Below, in pieces: positions 30,101 through 38,537 of a DNA stretch of 64,000 nt (positions are counted from its first letter, which is position 1; each line of letters opens with the position of its first letter). Origin of the DNA: Pectobacterium cacticida (GTDB taxonomy: Bacteria; Pseudomonadota; Gammaproteobacteria; Enterobacterales; Enterobacteriaceae); contig NZ_CP133656.1 in assembly GCF_036885195.1 (NCBI RefSeq), forward strand, positions 3,410,001-3,474,000, written 5' to 3'. Under the pieces are notes generated by a model, which saw only the letters and a program-made list of their open reading frames with translations, did not search any database and was not told the origin of the DNA. The position numbers and the translations under genes are program-made.

Positions 30101-32856
30101 TCGTTAACCGCGGCAATGGCGATCGATTGCGCCAACGTGGCCGACGTAAGCCCACGCTGATCGGCTAGCGTGATGCTCAGCGCTACGCTTTCTGGCGGTA
30201 CATGGCTGGTATTAGCATAAGTAATTTGACGGAGGGTATTCTGTACATCTTCCGTGGTGGGGATTTCTCCAGCGCCGTCGCTAAAGCGAATGGTCATCAC
30301 CCCCTCGGCAAGGCTGACCGCGCCGATCGCTTTACCGCCTTTAAGTAATGCACCGTCTTTAAGCTCAAGCCCTTTGTCCGCCTTGAAACCCAGTACATCC
30401 GCGCCACTCTTGCCTTGGCCTAGCGTTATCGTTAATACCGCGTCGTCGTAGTTGCCAGCGCCGCCATTGAACACATCCATCTGCGCATCGGAAATCGTCA
30501 CGCCTGGAGCGATAATGACAGGATCGCCCAACTCGGTGTAATCCACCATTGCGCCACCGCTCAAATTTGGCGCGGTATTTTCTGTAGCCGCCTTTGTCAA
30601 CGTAACGACTGACACCGCGTCAAGCATCGTGATGTCACCAATGCTTTTCGCGTCGAATTCAACAGACTCCTTAACGCCCAATCCGATACTACGGGCGCCG
30701 GTTAGCTCATTGCCGGTATTGCCATAAGTAAGCCCATCGATTAACGTTTCCACCTCGGCGACAGACATAGACGTAACATACAATATGACGGTGGTTTTGC
30801 CGTTTTCGGCGTCTTTGGTTATCCGGTATTCCAGCCCAGTCCCCGTTTTGCCGCTATTGTTGTCGCTATCAAGCAGGATTTTCCCCCCTCCTGCGCCTAG
30901 CACATCGCCTTTGTTAACCGCATCTACTGTCACGATGACTTGCCAGAGTTTCTGGCCACGTTCAATCGTATCAATATGGGTGTTTTCAAACAGCTTGACG
31001 CGTTCGCTTTCAGCCGTGTAGGAAGGCGTCAGCGGCGTGGATTCGATTACCGGCGGATCGTTGACGCCTTCAAGACCGACATGAATAACGAAGGCATCGC
31101 TATGGCTGTTGCCGTCACTCAGAACCAGGTCAAAAGCCACATTAGCGCCATCTTTAGTTGGATCTTTGCTGCTATTCTCGTAGGCGATATGGCGCAGCAC
31201 ATTCTGCGCATTAGCCTGCGTTACCGTGGCTATAAACGTTAGCGTAAGTTTACCGTCGGCCGATGTGAAGGTGGCGATAGGTTTGCCATCTAAGAGGAGA
31301 GTGCTACTTTCCACATCCAGCTTAAATTTATCACTATCAATGAAAGTGAAAATATCATCGGCATTAGCACCGCCATTGCGCTCTATAGTAATGGACGCAC
31401 CGTTATAATCCCCGGCGCCGTCGTTCATAACATCTAGATCAGGTGAGGCCAGCACCCCCCCAGGCAGCAGAGCGGCTGGTTCGCCCTTTTCGCTGAAATT
31501 AACCGTAGCAGGTACAAGAGCGAGCACTAACAGCCCCGAGGTGCCGTAGTTAAATGTTCCCGTCAGATAGAGCTGTTTACCATCAGCGCTGAAGGCCGCG
31601 TGGCTTAGCTCCTGGAACGTGGTATCGGATAGGTTCTCGCTGTTGCTCACCCTTTCGACCTTCTGAGAAAGAGTGAGTGAGCCATCTTCTGCGCGCACAT
31701 ACAGAAAAACACCATAGGTGTTAAAATTTTCACTTCGTCCTAACTTACCGATCACGGCGACATTCTTACCATCCGGCGAAGTGATGACACTTCTGACCAT
31801 GTCGGCACCATCGCCAAGGTCTATCGACTCTCCGGCGCTAAGGCTGCCATCTGCGGCGATTGTGAATATATGCAGATTTTTCTCATTAATGACATAGAGT
31901 GATTTGCCATCCGCGGCCAGACTAAGTGATGAAGCATAGTAGCCATATTCGGAACTCATGTTGGGCGTGACGGCTGTATTGAAGCTGAGTTGACCATCGG
32001 CAGCGATAGCAAATGTGCTGACCAGCGTATCTCCGCCGGATGTCGCAACGTAAAGCGTTTTGCCGTCTGCCGAAATAGCCAATGCATTCGCGCCATCAAG
32101 TTGAACCCCGGTTTCGCCCGCGTCCTCTAGCGTTTGTTCCAACGTCAGAGTAGAACCCTCGTGGCTGTATACCTGAACGCTGTTGCCGACGCTGACATAG
32201 ACGTTGTCGGCGTGTGTCAATACGTCGCGTATCAGATTCTGATTAGAATCGATGCTACCGATCTGTTGTAAGTTTTCGACATCGAGTAGGACTGCGCCAT
32301 CGGTGCCAATGACATAGAGAGTCTTGCCGTCATTCGATGCCCGTACTTCGCTAGCGTCAGTGATGCCACTAAGCGGTTTGCTTTCCGAAAGGGATAAGGC
32401 GCCGTTTTCATCATGCTGGAAAATCATCAGCGTATTGTTGCCACGAACCGCGTAAACCCTATCGCCGATGGCGGTAACCCCTTGGATTCCCGCATATTGG
32501 TCATTACCAGCATCATCCATTTGCTTGAGTAGATCGTCATAACTAACGGATCCAGCCTCGGCCCCTACCTTTGGTAACTGATCTTTCAATTCCTGCCCGC
32601 TTTTATCCGCCGACACCCGGACATCGCTGAACAGATCGATCGGTTCAAAGCGGTCACTGGTATCAGTGATGGCGAGCGTCGCCTTGACCGGTGTGGCGTC
32701 AACACCGGATGCGGTATCCGTTGCCGCAACATGCGTCGCGGCCTCCGCCGCGGTGGCCACGGCGGCGGCGTCAAACATCATGCGCGGTTCCAATACCCAG
32801 GCCTGACGTGGTGCGCGAGCTAACGCTGAACCAGCTTTTGAGCGAGAAAAAGTCAT
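27190..32856 (-). CDS. Giant LEPR-motif secreted/surface protein
   Basis: About 1888 residues from the ATG at 32856, preferred because AGGA lies 9 bp upstream; an ATG at 32901 is also in frame. It starts with the VLEPRMMFDAAA motif typical of long exported adhesin-like proteins. Residues about 100-470 form a beta-propeller of SADGKTLYV-type blades; cadherin-like segments follow (AVNDAP endings, about 500-950), then a second propeller (about 960-1270), more cadherin-like segments, and dystroglycan-type repeats (LFTDPDGDTLSW, GTPSEAGAF). No RTX nonapeptides are seen. It lies 68 bp after tadG and overlaps the TolC-like gene, so it is probably the cargo of the adjoining exporter and works with the pilus at the surface. 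Confidence 0.8.
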   Translation of the reverse strand: MTFSRSKAGSALARAPRQAWVLEPRMMFDAAAVATAAEAATHVAATDTASGVDATPVKATLAITDTSDRFEPIDLFSDVRVSADKSGQELKDQLPKVGAEAGSVSYDDLLKQMDDAGNDQYAGIQGVTAIGDRVYAVRGNNTLMIFQHDENGALSLSESKPLSGITDASEVRASNDGKTLYVIGTDGAVLLDVENLQQIGSIDSNQNLIRDVLTHADNVYVSVGNSVQVYSHEGSTLTLEQTLEDAGETGVQLDGANALAISADGKTLYVATSGGDTLVSTFAIAADGQLSFNTAVTPNMSSEYGYYASSLSLAADGKSLYVINEKNLHIFTIAADGSLSAGESIDLGDGADMVRSVITSPDGKNVAVIGKLGRSENFNTYGVFLYVRAEDGSLTLSQKVERVSNSENLSDTTFQELSHAAFSADGKQLYLTGTFNYGTSGLLVLALVPATVNFSEKGEPAALLPGGVLASPDLDVMNDGAGDYNGASITIERNGGANADDIFTFIDSDKFKLDVESSTLLLDGKPIATFTSADGKLTLTFIATVTQANAQNVLRHIAYENSSKDPTKDGANVAFDLVLSDGNSHSDAFVIHVGLEGVNDPPVIESTPLTPSYTAESERVKLFENTHIDTIERGQKLWQVIVTVDAVNKGDVLGAGGGKILLDSDNNSGKTGTGLEYRITKDAENGKTTVILYVTSMSVAEVETLIDGLTYGNTGNELTGARSIGLGVKESVEFDAKSIGDITMLDAVSVVTLTKAATENTAPNLSGGAMVDYTELGDPVIIAPGVTISDAQMDVFNGGAGNYDDAVLTITLGQGKSGADVLGFKADKGLELKDGALLKGGKAIGAVSLAEGVMTIRFSDGAGEIPTTEDVQNTLRQITYANTSHVPPESVALSITLADQRGLTSATLAQSIAIAAVNDAPSIGVDPVLSLGDLEHVQDITDIPGLGMPKASVASSDGSRIYIADAQGNIALFNQNADSGELNYVATYSAEDGADGIKNMVLSADGKNLYALHADGNALLCFNTDAEGVLTYQTTLVSDFNVDNSNLTNMQSMALSEDGKNLYVVNGYNVVYFARNTETGTLAYTSVLEGSMWDAPYLWQPMDIVSQGNLVYVVTNASDGSSLIVYQRDESGKLDLLGYTRMGDEALANLQHIAVSDDGSMIFVANSRTSTYIVWNDETIIHNHPQKVYAFSLDAQSGALTYLRTIKGEQTVEDIALSADGKALFVTLADGTLNYYAATTGELKGTLSGITDAGQISLTPDGGVIVAGEAINVSQAPQVSGPQISNNGEMVPVIPVTHIADVELDAAANGNGNYGGASIRIAGDADSRFGFISGNGYTLANNEIAHDGNVLAQWAATSDGVLTVTFKDGVTTVQANETIRQIAYGWAGASVPQTNTIALTVTFNDGDLDSVAQHVSVAINAIPVSGTGEFIVPPLMVGISPDASSLQLPENLFTDPDGDTLSWRVDGLPKGMRFDAETRQIVGTPSEAGAFAIDVIVNDGKAESSRSFSLTVEANTPPTRNDAAAETVRLALEPTLRGGERFDYVLPQDLFTDSDIAKGDILHWQIEGLPAGLSFDPATLTISGTPIEEGTFTLTMTAQDSAQGSATLTVTLTVENEMTFVPIQRAVIPQEQDDRNDVQLRASDYDSSRAATDRAAHSTTQAVLDSLNEAERARSREWGIDPIMPSLMPDLEPVNFSSRDRGTPVTEATSTLFQTVRGQATAIESSFSALQGSLLPDSTGALAFTLPQRLFTTRDGHVALTLQLANGNPLPSWVHFDSRHGVVRIVDAGALQVNQIQLSLKAQAADGSSRILPITLRVAPVVESVAPSVPLTQWREPAAADLPVSDRQDAMTELAHHDGKPAFSEQIEARHEHDELLNALAQLAGTAS

Positions 32857-32924
32857 CGGGTCATGTCCTGTCGTTAAAGGGGCAAAATTAAAGAAAATCA
32901 CGCTATTCAGGGCTTACATGCTGA

Positions 32925-34514
32925 CTATTCCACCAGCCGCACGTATCCTCCTTCGGTTTCAATTTGATCGGCGATGCGATCCAGACGCTGAAGTAATTGT
33001 TTTTCTACGCCCCTATCGCCAAATCCAGCGCCATCGATAAAACTCATCCGCTTTTTGCCTTCGGTGCATACCATTAGCCCCGGCGTGGCGTCCTGATCGA
33101 ACAGCCCCCGCCCAAAGCTCTCCGCATCACCGGGGCGAACGCCAACAAAATAGAGCTTGATATCGCGGGCGCGGAAGCTTTCACATAAATCATGAAACCG
33201 CTTCTTGGCGAAATCCCTGGCCCCCAATCCGCCGAGCTGACCACTGAACTGGTTACGATTAAAGTTGTACGTATCGGTGTCGAACCAGTCACCGGCGGTA
33301 TCGGCCAGCATCACGATCACTTTCTGCCCGTCGTTATTGCCGTTGGTACTGAAATCAAGCGGTAATTTTGAATCGCCCCAACCGTCAGTACCGCGCATAT
33401 TGGGCGATAGCGCTGCACCGGCCCATGACATGGCAATGGCGTAATTGACGTTAAAACGCGGGGTAAATTCCTGGATGCGCGCCTCCAGCTTGGATTCATC
33501 ATTCGTGAGCGGTAGCAGCGCCGCATTAGGGCAACCTCTGTCTGCCACCATCCAGCGGGTATCCACCGCGCTGGTATCATCAAAACCGGGATTCGGGCCA
33601 GTCCAGGGAATCGGCGGCGCGCCGGGGCTGCCATTGGCTGGCAAATCTTCCCGGTAGTAAATCCGGAACTGGCCTACCGGCGGTTCGTCCCAGAAGAAGT
33701 TTTCCTCATCCCCCAGACCACGATACATACACAGCAGATTCGCCCGTCGATCGGGAATACGCCGGTCGGCCAGGCTGGCGTAACCAGAACGAAATAACGC
33801 CGCGAGTTCGGGCGGATTCAACGCGCCCGGCTCCGCCCAGCGGCGGATACGATCCGGATCGTTAGCGTCATACACGTTAACCGACTGACTGTAGGGCACT
33901 AACGAAATCCACAGGTTGTCACGCGTAGCGTCCGAATCGCCGAGCATGCGTTTGGCAAACGTGCGCGTCACATTCTGCAAGACGCGAATATCGTCCCCTG
34001 TCATGCCAACGACCACGGGCATCATCATGGCGATTTCCGTCGGGCGGCTTACCACTTCTGCGGTGGAGTAGATCGCTTGCCGCTTTGCTCCCAGATCCAT
34101 CAGGTTAGGCGTGGTGTCAAAATTAACGGTCACGGTGAAACGTCGGCGCGTACTGCCGCTACGACTTTCGCTCACCGTGATAGCATCCACCGTCAACACA
34201 TCGACTAATGCGCTGTTCAGACCGAGATTATTTTTGACATACTCAAAAGCCAGTTCTCTTATCTGGGTGGGATCGTAGTGCTGCTCACTGAGGATCGTGG
34301 CCTGATGCCCGACCGCCAGCGCTGCGGCATCGGTCGCACGTTTGATCTGCGCGGCATCGCCGGTAGCACTCATGGTGTCCACGATAAACGCGCCGGTAAC
34401 TAGCAGCGCCATCATTCCCAGTACATAAAAGGCCGTTCCCGCTCCGCGTTCCTGCCGCCAGAAGCGGGTAAGCGCGGCGGAGCATCTGTTCTTGCCGTTG
34501 GTCTGTTTTGCCAT
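32925..34514 (-). CDS. tadG: Tad pilus assembly protein TadG
   Basis: About 529 residues from the ATG at 34514 (AGGTAACGGC ahead; further in-frame ATGs lie up to 34598, inside tadF). One N-terminal membrane helix follows RQERGAGTAFYVLGMMALLVTGAFIVD, the TadE/TadG-like start, and then DAAQIKRATDAAALAVG. The remainder is a periplasmic region with a von Willebrand A-like portion (VIVMLADTAGDWFD, then DIKLYFVGVRPGD). TadG is a pseudopilin-related component that anchors the Flp pilus in the envelope. It follows tadF in the operon. Confidence 0.85.
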   Translation of the reverse strand: MAKQTNGKNRCSAALTRFWRQERGAGTAFYVLGMMALLVTGAFIVDTMSATGDAAQIKRATDAAALAVGHQATILSEQHYDPTQIRELAFEYVKNNLGLNSALVDVLTVDAITVSESRSGSTRRRFTVTVNFDTTPNLMDLGAKRQAIYSTAEVVSRPTEIAMMMPVVVGMTGDDIRVLQNVTRTFAKRMLGDSDATRDNLWISLVPYSQSVNVYDANDPDRIRRWAEPGALNPPELAALFRSGYASLADRRIPDRRANLLCMYRGLGDEENFFWDEPPVGQFRIYYREDLPANGSPGAPPIPWTGPNPGFDDTSAVDTRWMVADRGCPNAALLPLTNDESKLEARIQEFTPRFNVNYAIAMSWAGAALSPNMRGTDGWGDSKLPLDFSTNGNNDGQKVIVMLADTAGDWFDTDTYNFNRNQFSGQLGGLGARDFAKKRFHDLCESFRARDIKLYFVGVRPGDAESFGRGLFDQDATPGLMVCTEGKKRMSFIDGAGFGDRGVEKQLLQRLDRIADQIETEGGYVRLVE

Positions 34515-34521
34515 GTTGCCG

Positions 34522-35130
34522 TTACCTACCTTCGTCTTCATTTGCGATACCGGCTTCTTTTGCCAGCGTTTCATCCAGTTCAATCGCGCCAATGGCAACG
34601 CGATTTACCGCCGAAACATGCAACAGGCCGCCCAACGCCATTCCGCCGAGTAAACCAAGATCTTTCCCTTCCCGGCACCACTCCACCAACAGCATCGTGG
34701 TGTTTTCGCTCCCTTTTTCCACATCCCTTTCCGGTAAGTCAGGAACATAGGATTCCCCAGGCGGTGTTTCACTCCCGGCACATAGCCCCGGAGTATTACC
34801 GCGACTTAACTGCCAGTTCACCATGCCGGTCTGGCGCACATTACTGATCAACAACTGGTAATCGCCCAGGTTGGCGTCTGGCAACACGCTATTTAACAAC
34901 CCCGATAGCCCGTCTGTGGTGAGGGATTTTTGCAAGGCCAGCACGGATGCCAACGCCCCTACGCGTTGCTCCATGCGCGAGCGCTCTAGGTTAATACTGT
35001 AGAAATCGGCAAACAGCATGCCCGCGGCCAGCACAATCGGTAACGCCAGCGCGGTCTCCACGGCAATGGAAGCCCGTTGCGCCCGCCAGAAGCGACGCAG
35101 CGTCGTCGCCGCACTACTCGTCTTTGTCAT
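34522..35130 (-). CDS. tadF: Tad pseudopilin-like protein TadF
   Basis: About 202 residues from the Met at 35130 (MTKTSSAATT), overlapping the end of tadE. The signature is a short basic leader, then ASIAVETALALPIVLAAGMLFADFY, a pseudopilin-like hydrophobic helix with Glu at the usual position. Together with TadE it is a minor pilin needed for Flp fibre assembly and is processed by the prepilin peptidase TadV in studied species. An in-frame ATG at 35172 exists but lies deep in tadE. Confidence 0.82.
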   Translation of the reverse strand: MTKTSSAATTLRRFWRAQRASIAVETALALPIVLAAGMLFADFYSINLERSRMEQRVGALASVLALQKSLTTDGLSGLLNSVLPDANLGDYQLLISNVRQTGMVNWQLSRGNTPGLCAGSETPPGESYVPDLPERDVEKGSENTTMLLVEWCREGKDLGLLGGMALGGLLHVSAVNRVAIGAIELDETLAKEAGIANEDEGR

Positions 35131-35653
35131 CACGCACCTCGGTACTGAACACGTGCTTGTACTGATAACCAAAGGTATCGCCCAATTTCAGCACTTCAGG
35201 CAGCGGCGAAATGAACGCTTTACGTAGTTGTACGGTTACCGCCCAAACCGGCAGCATGCTGGCGATTCCTTCATTTTGATCTTCGCCCTGCGCGCCATCG
35301 ACCTCATCCGTCATCAACCCGCCAAGCCGATTCAGGTTATCGAAATGCAGTACGCTGACGGTTAAATCACCGCTCTGTAAATAGCCGTAAGACGCTTCAA
35401 CCATGCGTTTTTTCAGGTCATCGGCCATCTGCTCTTCGCTTTCCGTCTCCAGATCATCCAGCCGAAATGATTGCACCGCGTTGTCCAGCGCCGCGCTACC
35501 GATAGCGATCACCAGACCGATGCGCGCCAATTCAAATAACATCATCACGCCGACCAGGATCACCGGCACCAGAAACGCTACCTCGGTCGCGGCAACCCCT
35601 TGCGTACCGCGCCAGTCACGGATTCTTCGCCACTCCAGCATGCCGCGCACCAT
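35114..35653 (-). CDS. tadE: Tad pseudopilin-like protein TadE
   Basis: 179 residues. Basic leader, then QGVAATEVAFLVPVILVGVMMLFELARIG, the TadE hydrophobic helix with the conserved Glu near its start. The ATG overlaps the tadD stop as TAATG, so the genes are translationally coupled. A minor pseudopilin of the Flp pilus. Confidence 0.87.
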   Translation of the reverse strand: MVRGMLEWRRIRDWRGTQGVAATEVAFLVPVILVGVMMLFELARIGLVIAIGSAALDNAVQSFRLDDLETESEEQMADDLKKRMVEASYGYLQSGDLTVSVLHFDNLNRLGGLMTDEVDGAQGEDQNEGIASMLPVWAVTVQLRKAFISPLPEVLKLGDTFGYQYKHVFSTEVRDDKDE

Positions 35654-36525
35654 TATTCCGGGTTATTCAGTTGTAAGGGCTGACGACTGGATAACAGCAG
35701 GGTTTCGGCACGCATGGCGTCGGTTTTCATTTTTTGCGCACGCGCCGCCAATTCGTCCAGCAACGCGTCAATGCGCTGTTCCCCGGCGATAGATGCCAGC
35801 GCGTCACGCGCGTCATCGCGATCGTCGCGATACAGATAGGCCAGCGCCAGATTCAAGCGACTGGTCGGGTTAGACGCATCGGTCGTACGGAGCAATTCAA
35901 TCGCTTTATTCGCATCCCCCTCGGCCAGCCAGGACAAAGCCAGATTGTTCATCGCCGCCGTATCCGCCGGGTTAATGTGGAGTGCGCGGTCAAACAACGC
36001 ACGCGCTTCGGCGTGTTTGCCCGCGGCGTCCAGCACGACGCCCATCCCATTTAACGCGCCCGCGTTGTCTGGTTGTGCCTTGAGCGCGCAGCTAAAATCC
36101 TGCTGCGCCAAGGCGTTGCGCCCCAGCGCCAACTGCGCTCGCCCCATACCTAAACAAATGGCCAGCGCCTCTTGCGGCGCCATGCTCGCCTCACCCCCCA
36201 ACGCCTGGCGCGCCCGGCCATAGAGCGCCAACGCCTGTTGCGGTGGACGCACCGGAGCGGCTACCGTGGCATACTCCAATATTTCCGCACCGTTCAGCAG
36301 GCCACGGCCATCTAATCGGGCATAGACTTCACTGGCGGCTTCCAGCCGCCCCTGATCGCGTAATAGCCGCGCCAGTTTCATCCCTTCGCTCTTCGAGCCT
36401 TGAATCGCGCCAGTGCCGCTACATCCCGCCAGCAGCAGGCAGGCCACGACCCAGCCGATACGACGCACGGCGCGCCCAGGCCGTATTTCTTGCCGATTAA
36501 TCATGATTTTTTTCAATATATTCAT
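35653..36525 (-). CDS. tadD: Tad pilus lipoprotein TadD (TPR)
   Basis: About 290 residues from the ATG at 36525 (GGATAAC ahead; an upstream in-frame ATG lies at 36564). Lipobox LLLAGC places it in the outer membrane. TPR repeats fill the rest (AQQDFSCALKAQPDNAGALNGMGVVLDAAGKHAEARALFDRAL-type helices). TadD is thought to help the secretin RcpA assemble or stay stable, like pilotins. Encoded between tadC and tadE in the usual order. Confidence 0.87.
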   Translation of the reverse strand: MNILKKIMINRQEIRPGRAVRRIGWVVACLLLAGCSGTGAIQGSKSEGMKLARLLRDQGRLEAASEVYARLDGRGLLNGAEILEYATVAAPVRPPQQALALYGRARQALGGEASMAPQEALAICLGMGRAQLALGRNALAQQDFSCALKAQPDNAGALNGMGVVLDAAGKHAEARALFDRALHINPADTAAMNNLALSWLAEGDANKAIELLRTTDASNPTSRLNLALAYLYRDDRDDARDALASIAGEQRIDALLDELAARAQKMKTDAMRAETLLLSSRQPLQLNNPE

Positions 36526-36569
36526 TTTGTTATCCAGACTTGTCGTTCCTACGGCGAACGCCATGTGAG

Positions 36570-37532
36570 TTATTGGGCCAGCAGTCGCACCACCCGAATC
36601 AGCGAAGGCGACGCCATAATGGCAATGATGGGCGGCAGAATAAGCCCCATCAGCGGTACGCTTAGCTGCGCCGGCAGTTTCCCGGCTTTCTCTTCCAGGC
36701 TCAAAATCAGCGTTTTACGACTTTCATCGGCGATGGTACGCAGCGCCTGTGATAACGGCGTGCCGTAGCGTTCGGCCTGAATCAAGGTTGCGACCAGGCT
36801 TTCGATTTCAGGCACGCGCGTGCGCTCGGCAAGGTGTTGCATCGCCAGCATGCGATCGGAGAGAATTTGCAATTCTGCGGCGGTATAGCCCAGCTCATCG
36901 GCCATCTCCGGCGACGACAGCCCCAATTCACGCGACACCACCAGAAGGACACGGCCGATAGGCAGGCCCGCTTCCGCGCATACCACCATGAGATCGAGTG
37001 CGTCCGGCACGGCACGCGCCAGTTTTTCGCCCCGGCTGGCGGCGCGCCAGCGCAGCCACCATTCCGGCACGAGCGCGCCGACGAAATAGCCGACCAGCCC
37101 GCCCGCCAGACCAGTCAGACCGAACCGATCGGACGGAGGAAGCCAGCCGAAAATCAGCAACAGGGCCGCCACAACGCCGCACAGCATCTTGCCGATAACC
37201 AACCAGCCAACGGCTTCGCTACGACGAAACCCTGCCAGATCCAGTTGGCGGCGCAGATTAACGCGATCGCGTTCCGCCCCTGCCAGACGTTCGCCTTGCG
37301 CGGCAACGGGAGTTAGCAGGTTTTCGAGCCAGGGAGAGAGTTGTTTTCCTTGTCCTCGCAAGATGTTTCCCTCTTGCGAGGACACGTCTATAGACGTGTC
37401 GGGAATGTGCGCACGCATGCGCTGTTCCAACTGTCGGAACGTTTGCCGCTGCTGGCGATACGTTAAATACACCCCGCCGCCGAGCAGCGCGAAAGCCAGT
37501 AGCAATAAAGGATCGCCTAACCATGCCATCAT
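36570..37532 (-). CDS. tadC: Tad inner membrane platform protein TadC
   Basis: 320 residues with one N-terminal helix, two central helices (MLCGVVAALLLIFGWL, then GLVGYFVGALV) and a C-terminal one (SVPLMGLILPPIIAIMAS). The T2SS-F type domain includes DALDLMVVCAEAGLPIGRVL and AERYGTPLSQALRTIADE. It forms, with TadB, the inner membrane platform driven by the TadA ATPase. Seven bp from tadB. Confidence 0.9.
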   Translation of the reverse strand: MMAWLGDPLLLLAFALLGGGVYLTYRQQRQTFRQLEQRMRAHIPDTSIDVSSQEGNILRGQGKQLSPWLENLLTPVAAQGERLAGAERDRVNLRRQLDLAGFRRSEAVGWLVIGKMLCGVVAALLLIFGWLPPSDRFGLTGLAGGLVGYFVGALVPEWWLRWRAASRGEKLARAVPDALDLMVVCAEAGLPIGRVLLVVSRELGLSSPEMADELGYTAAELQILSDRMLAMQHLAERTRVPEIESLVATLIQAERYGTPLSQALRTIADESRKTLILSLEEKAGKLPAQLSVPLMGLILPPIIAIMASPSLIRVVRLLAQ

Positions 37533-37539
37533 TGTTTTC

Positions 37540-38520
37540 CTATCTGATCCGTTTAACCATGAAGTGCGTAATCAATAATCCCACCGAGACGCTGCACAGC
37601 GCGTAAATCAGCACACTGGTGCCCACGGGATCAGAGAACAGGAAGGTAAAATCTTCGGGGGATTTCAGGTACTGATACGTCAGGCAGCCGGGAAACAGCG
37701 TCGCCACGATTTTAGCGGACGCCCGCGCTTCGGAGGTTTTTGACATCACTTTGAGCTGCAATTCCCGCCGGTCACGTAGTGTCGCCGACAGACGTTCCAA
37801 CGTTTCTCCCAGGCGACCGCCCGCTTCCTGGTTGATGATGAGAATCACCACGAAGAAGCGGTATTCCGCCATCGGTACACGCTGCGCCGATGTTTGAATC
37901 ACCTGTCGTAGCGGAATGCCCAGTTTTAACCAATGATCGACGGTGCGAAACTCCTCCGCTAACGGCCCGGTCATATGCTCAGCGACAATGGCAAACGTGT
38001 TTGCCACCGGCACGCCAGCGCGACAACTGCGTGTAATCGCGTCAATCGCCTCAGGCAGGCTTTCTCGCAGAGCCTTAAGATGCTTTTGTAACGTCGAACG
38101 AAATAAAAACGTCCCCACCGCCACAAACGCGATAATAGAGAATAGAACGCCCAATATCAGCGGCGCGGCGGTACGCAACCCTACCGCCATCCCCAACAGC
38201 AGGCACGGTAAGGAGAGCAATAGCGCCCGTCGCGAGAGGTTCTTTTTCCAGCCGATAAACGCCAGTTGCCCCCACCACTGCGCTAGCCAACGCCCCAGCA
38301 CCGGCACATTTCTTAGCGGCGTAGTAATTTCATCGCGGAGTATCGAGTCGATGGGCGTGTCTTCACGCGCGGGGTCTACATCAGCCAGAATCCGCTGTAA
38401 GCGCCGCGCCTGTTGCTGGCGACGCTGGCGTTGTTTACGCCAGACATCGAACGCCAGAAGCAGCAATAGCACACAGCCAAAGACCGACAGGGTGATGAGG
38501 TTCAATGCTAGTGACGTCAT
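37540..38520 (-). CDS. tadB: Tad inner membrane platform protein TadB
   Basis: 326 residues from the ATG at 38520 (MTSLALNL). The frame is open upstream to 38925 but that part overlaps tadA and has no pilus-like sequence. It has an N-terminal helix, a central pair of helices and the T2SS-F domain (SLPEAIDAITRSCRAGVPVANTF, then NQEAGGRLGETLERLS) with a C-terminal helix. Partner of TadC in the platform. Confidence 0.9.
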   Translation of the reverse strand: MTSLALNLITLSVFGCVLLLLLAFDVWRKQRQRRQQQARRLQRILADVDPAREDTPIDSILRDEITTPLRNVPVLGRWLAQWWGQLAFIGWKKNLSRRALLLSLPCLLLGMAVGLRTAAPLILGVLFSIIAFVAVGTFLFRSTLQKHLKALRESLPEAIDAITRSCRAGVPVANTFAIVAEHMTGPLAEEFRTVDHWLKLGIPLRQVIQTSAQRVPMAEYRFFVVILIINQEAGGRLGETLERLSATLRDRRELQLKVMSKTSEARASAKIVATLFPGCLTYQYLKSPEDFTFLFSDPVGTSVLIYALCSVSVGLLITHFMVKRIR

Positions 38521-38537
38521 ACTCAATCCTCCCGGCG

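Noticed and set aside
27190..32856. Classic RTX type I secretion substrate
   Set aside because: No GGxGxDxxx nonapeptide repeats and no ABC transporter gene nearby, so it was not labelled RTX.
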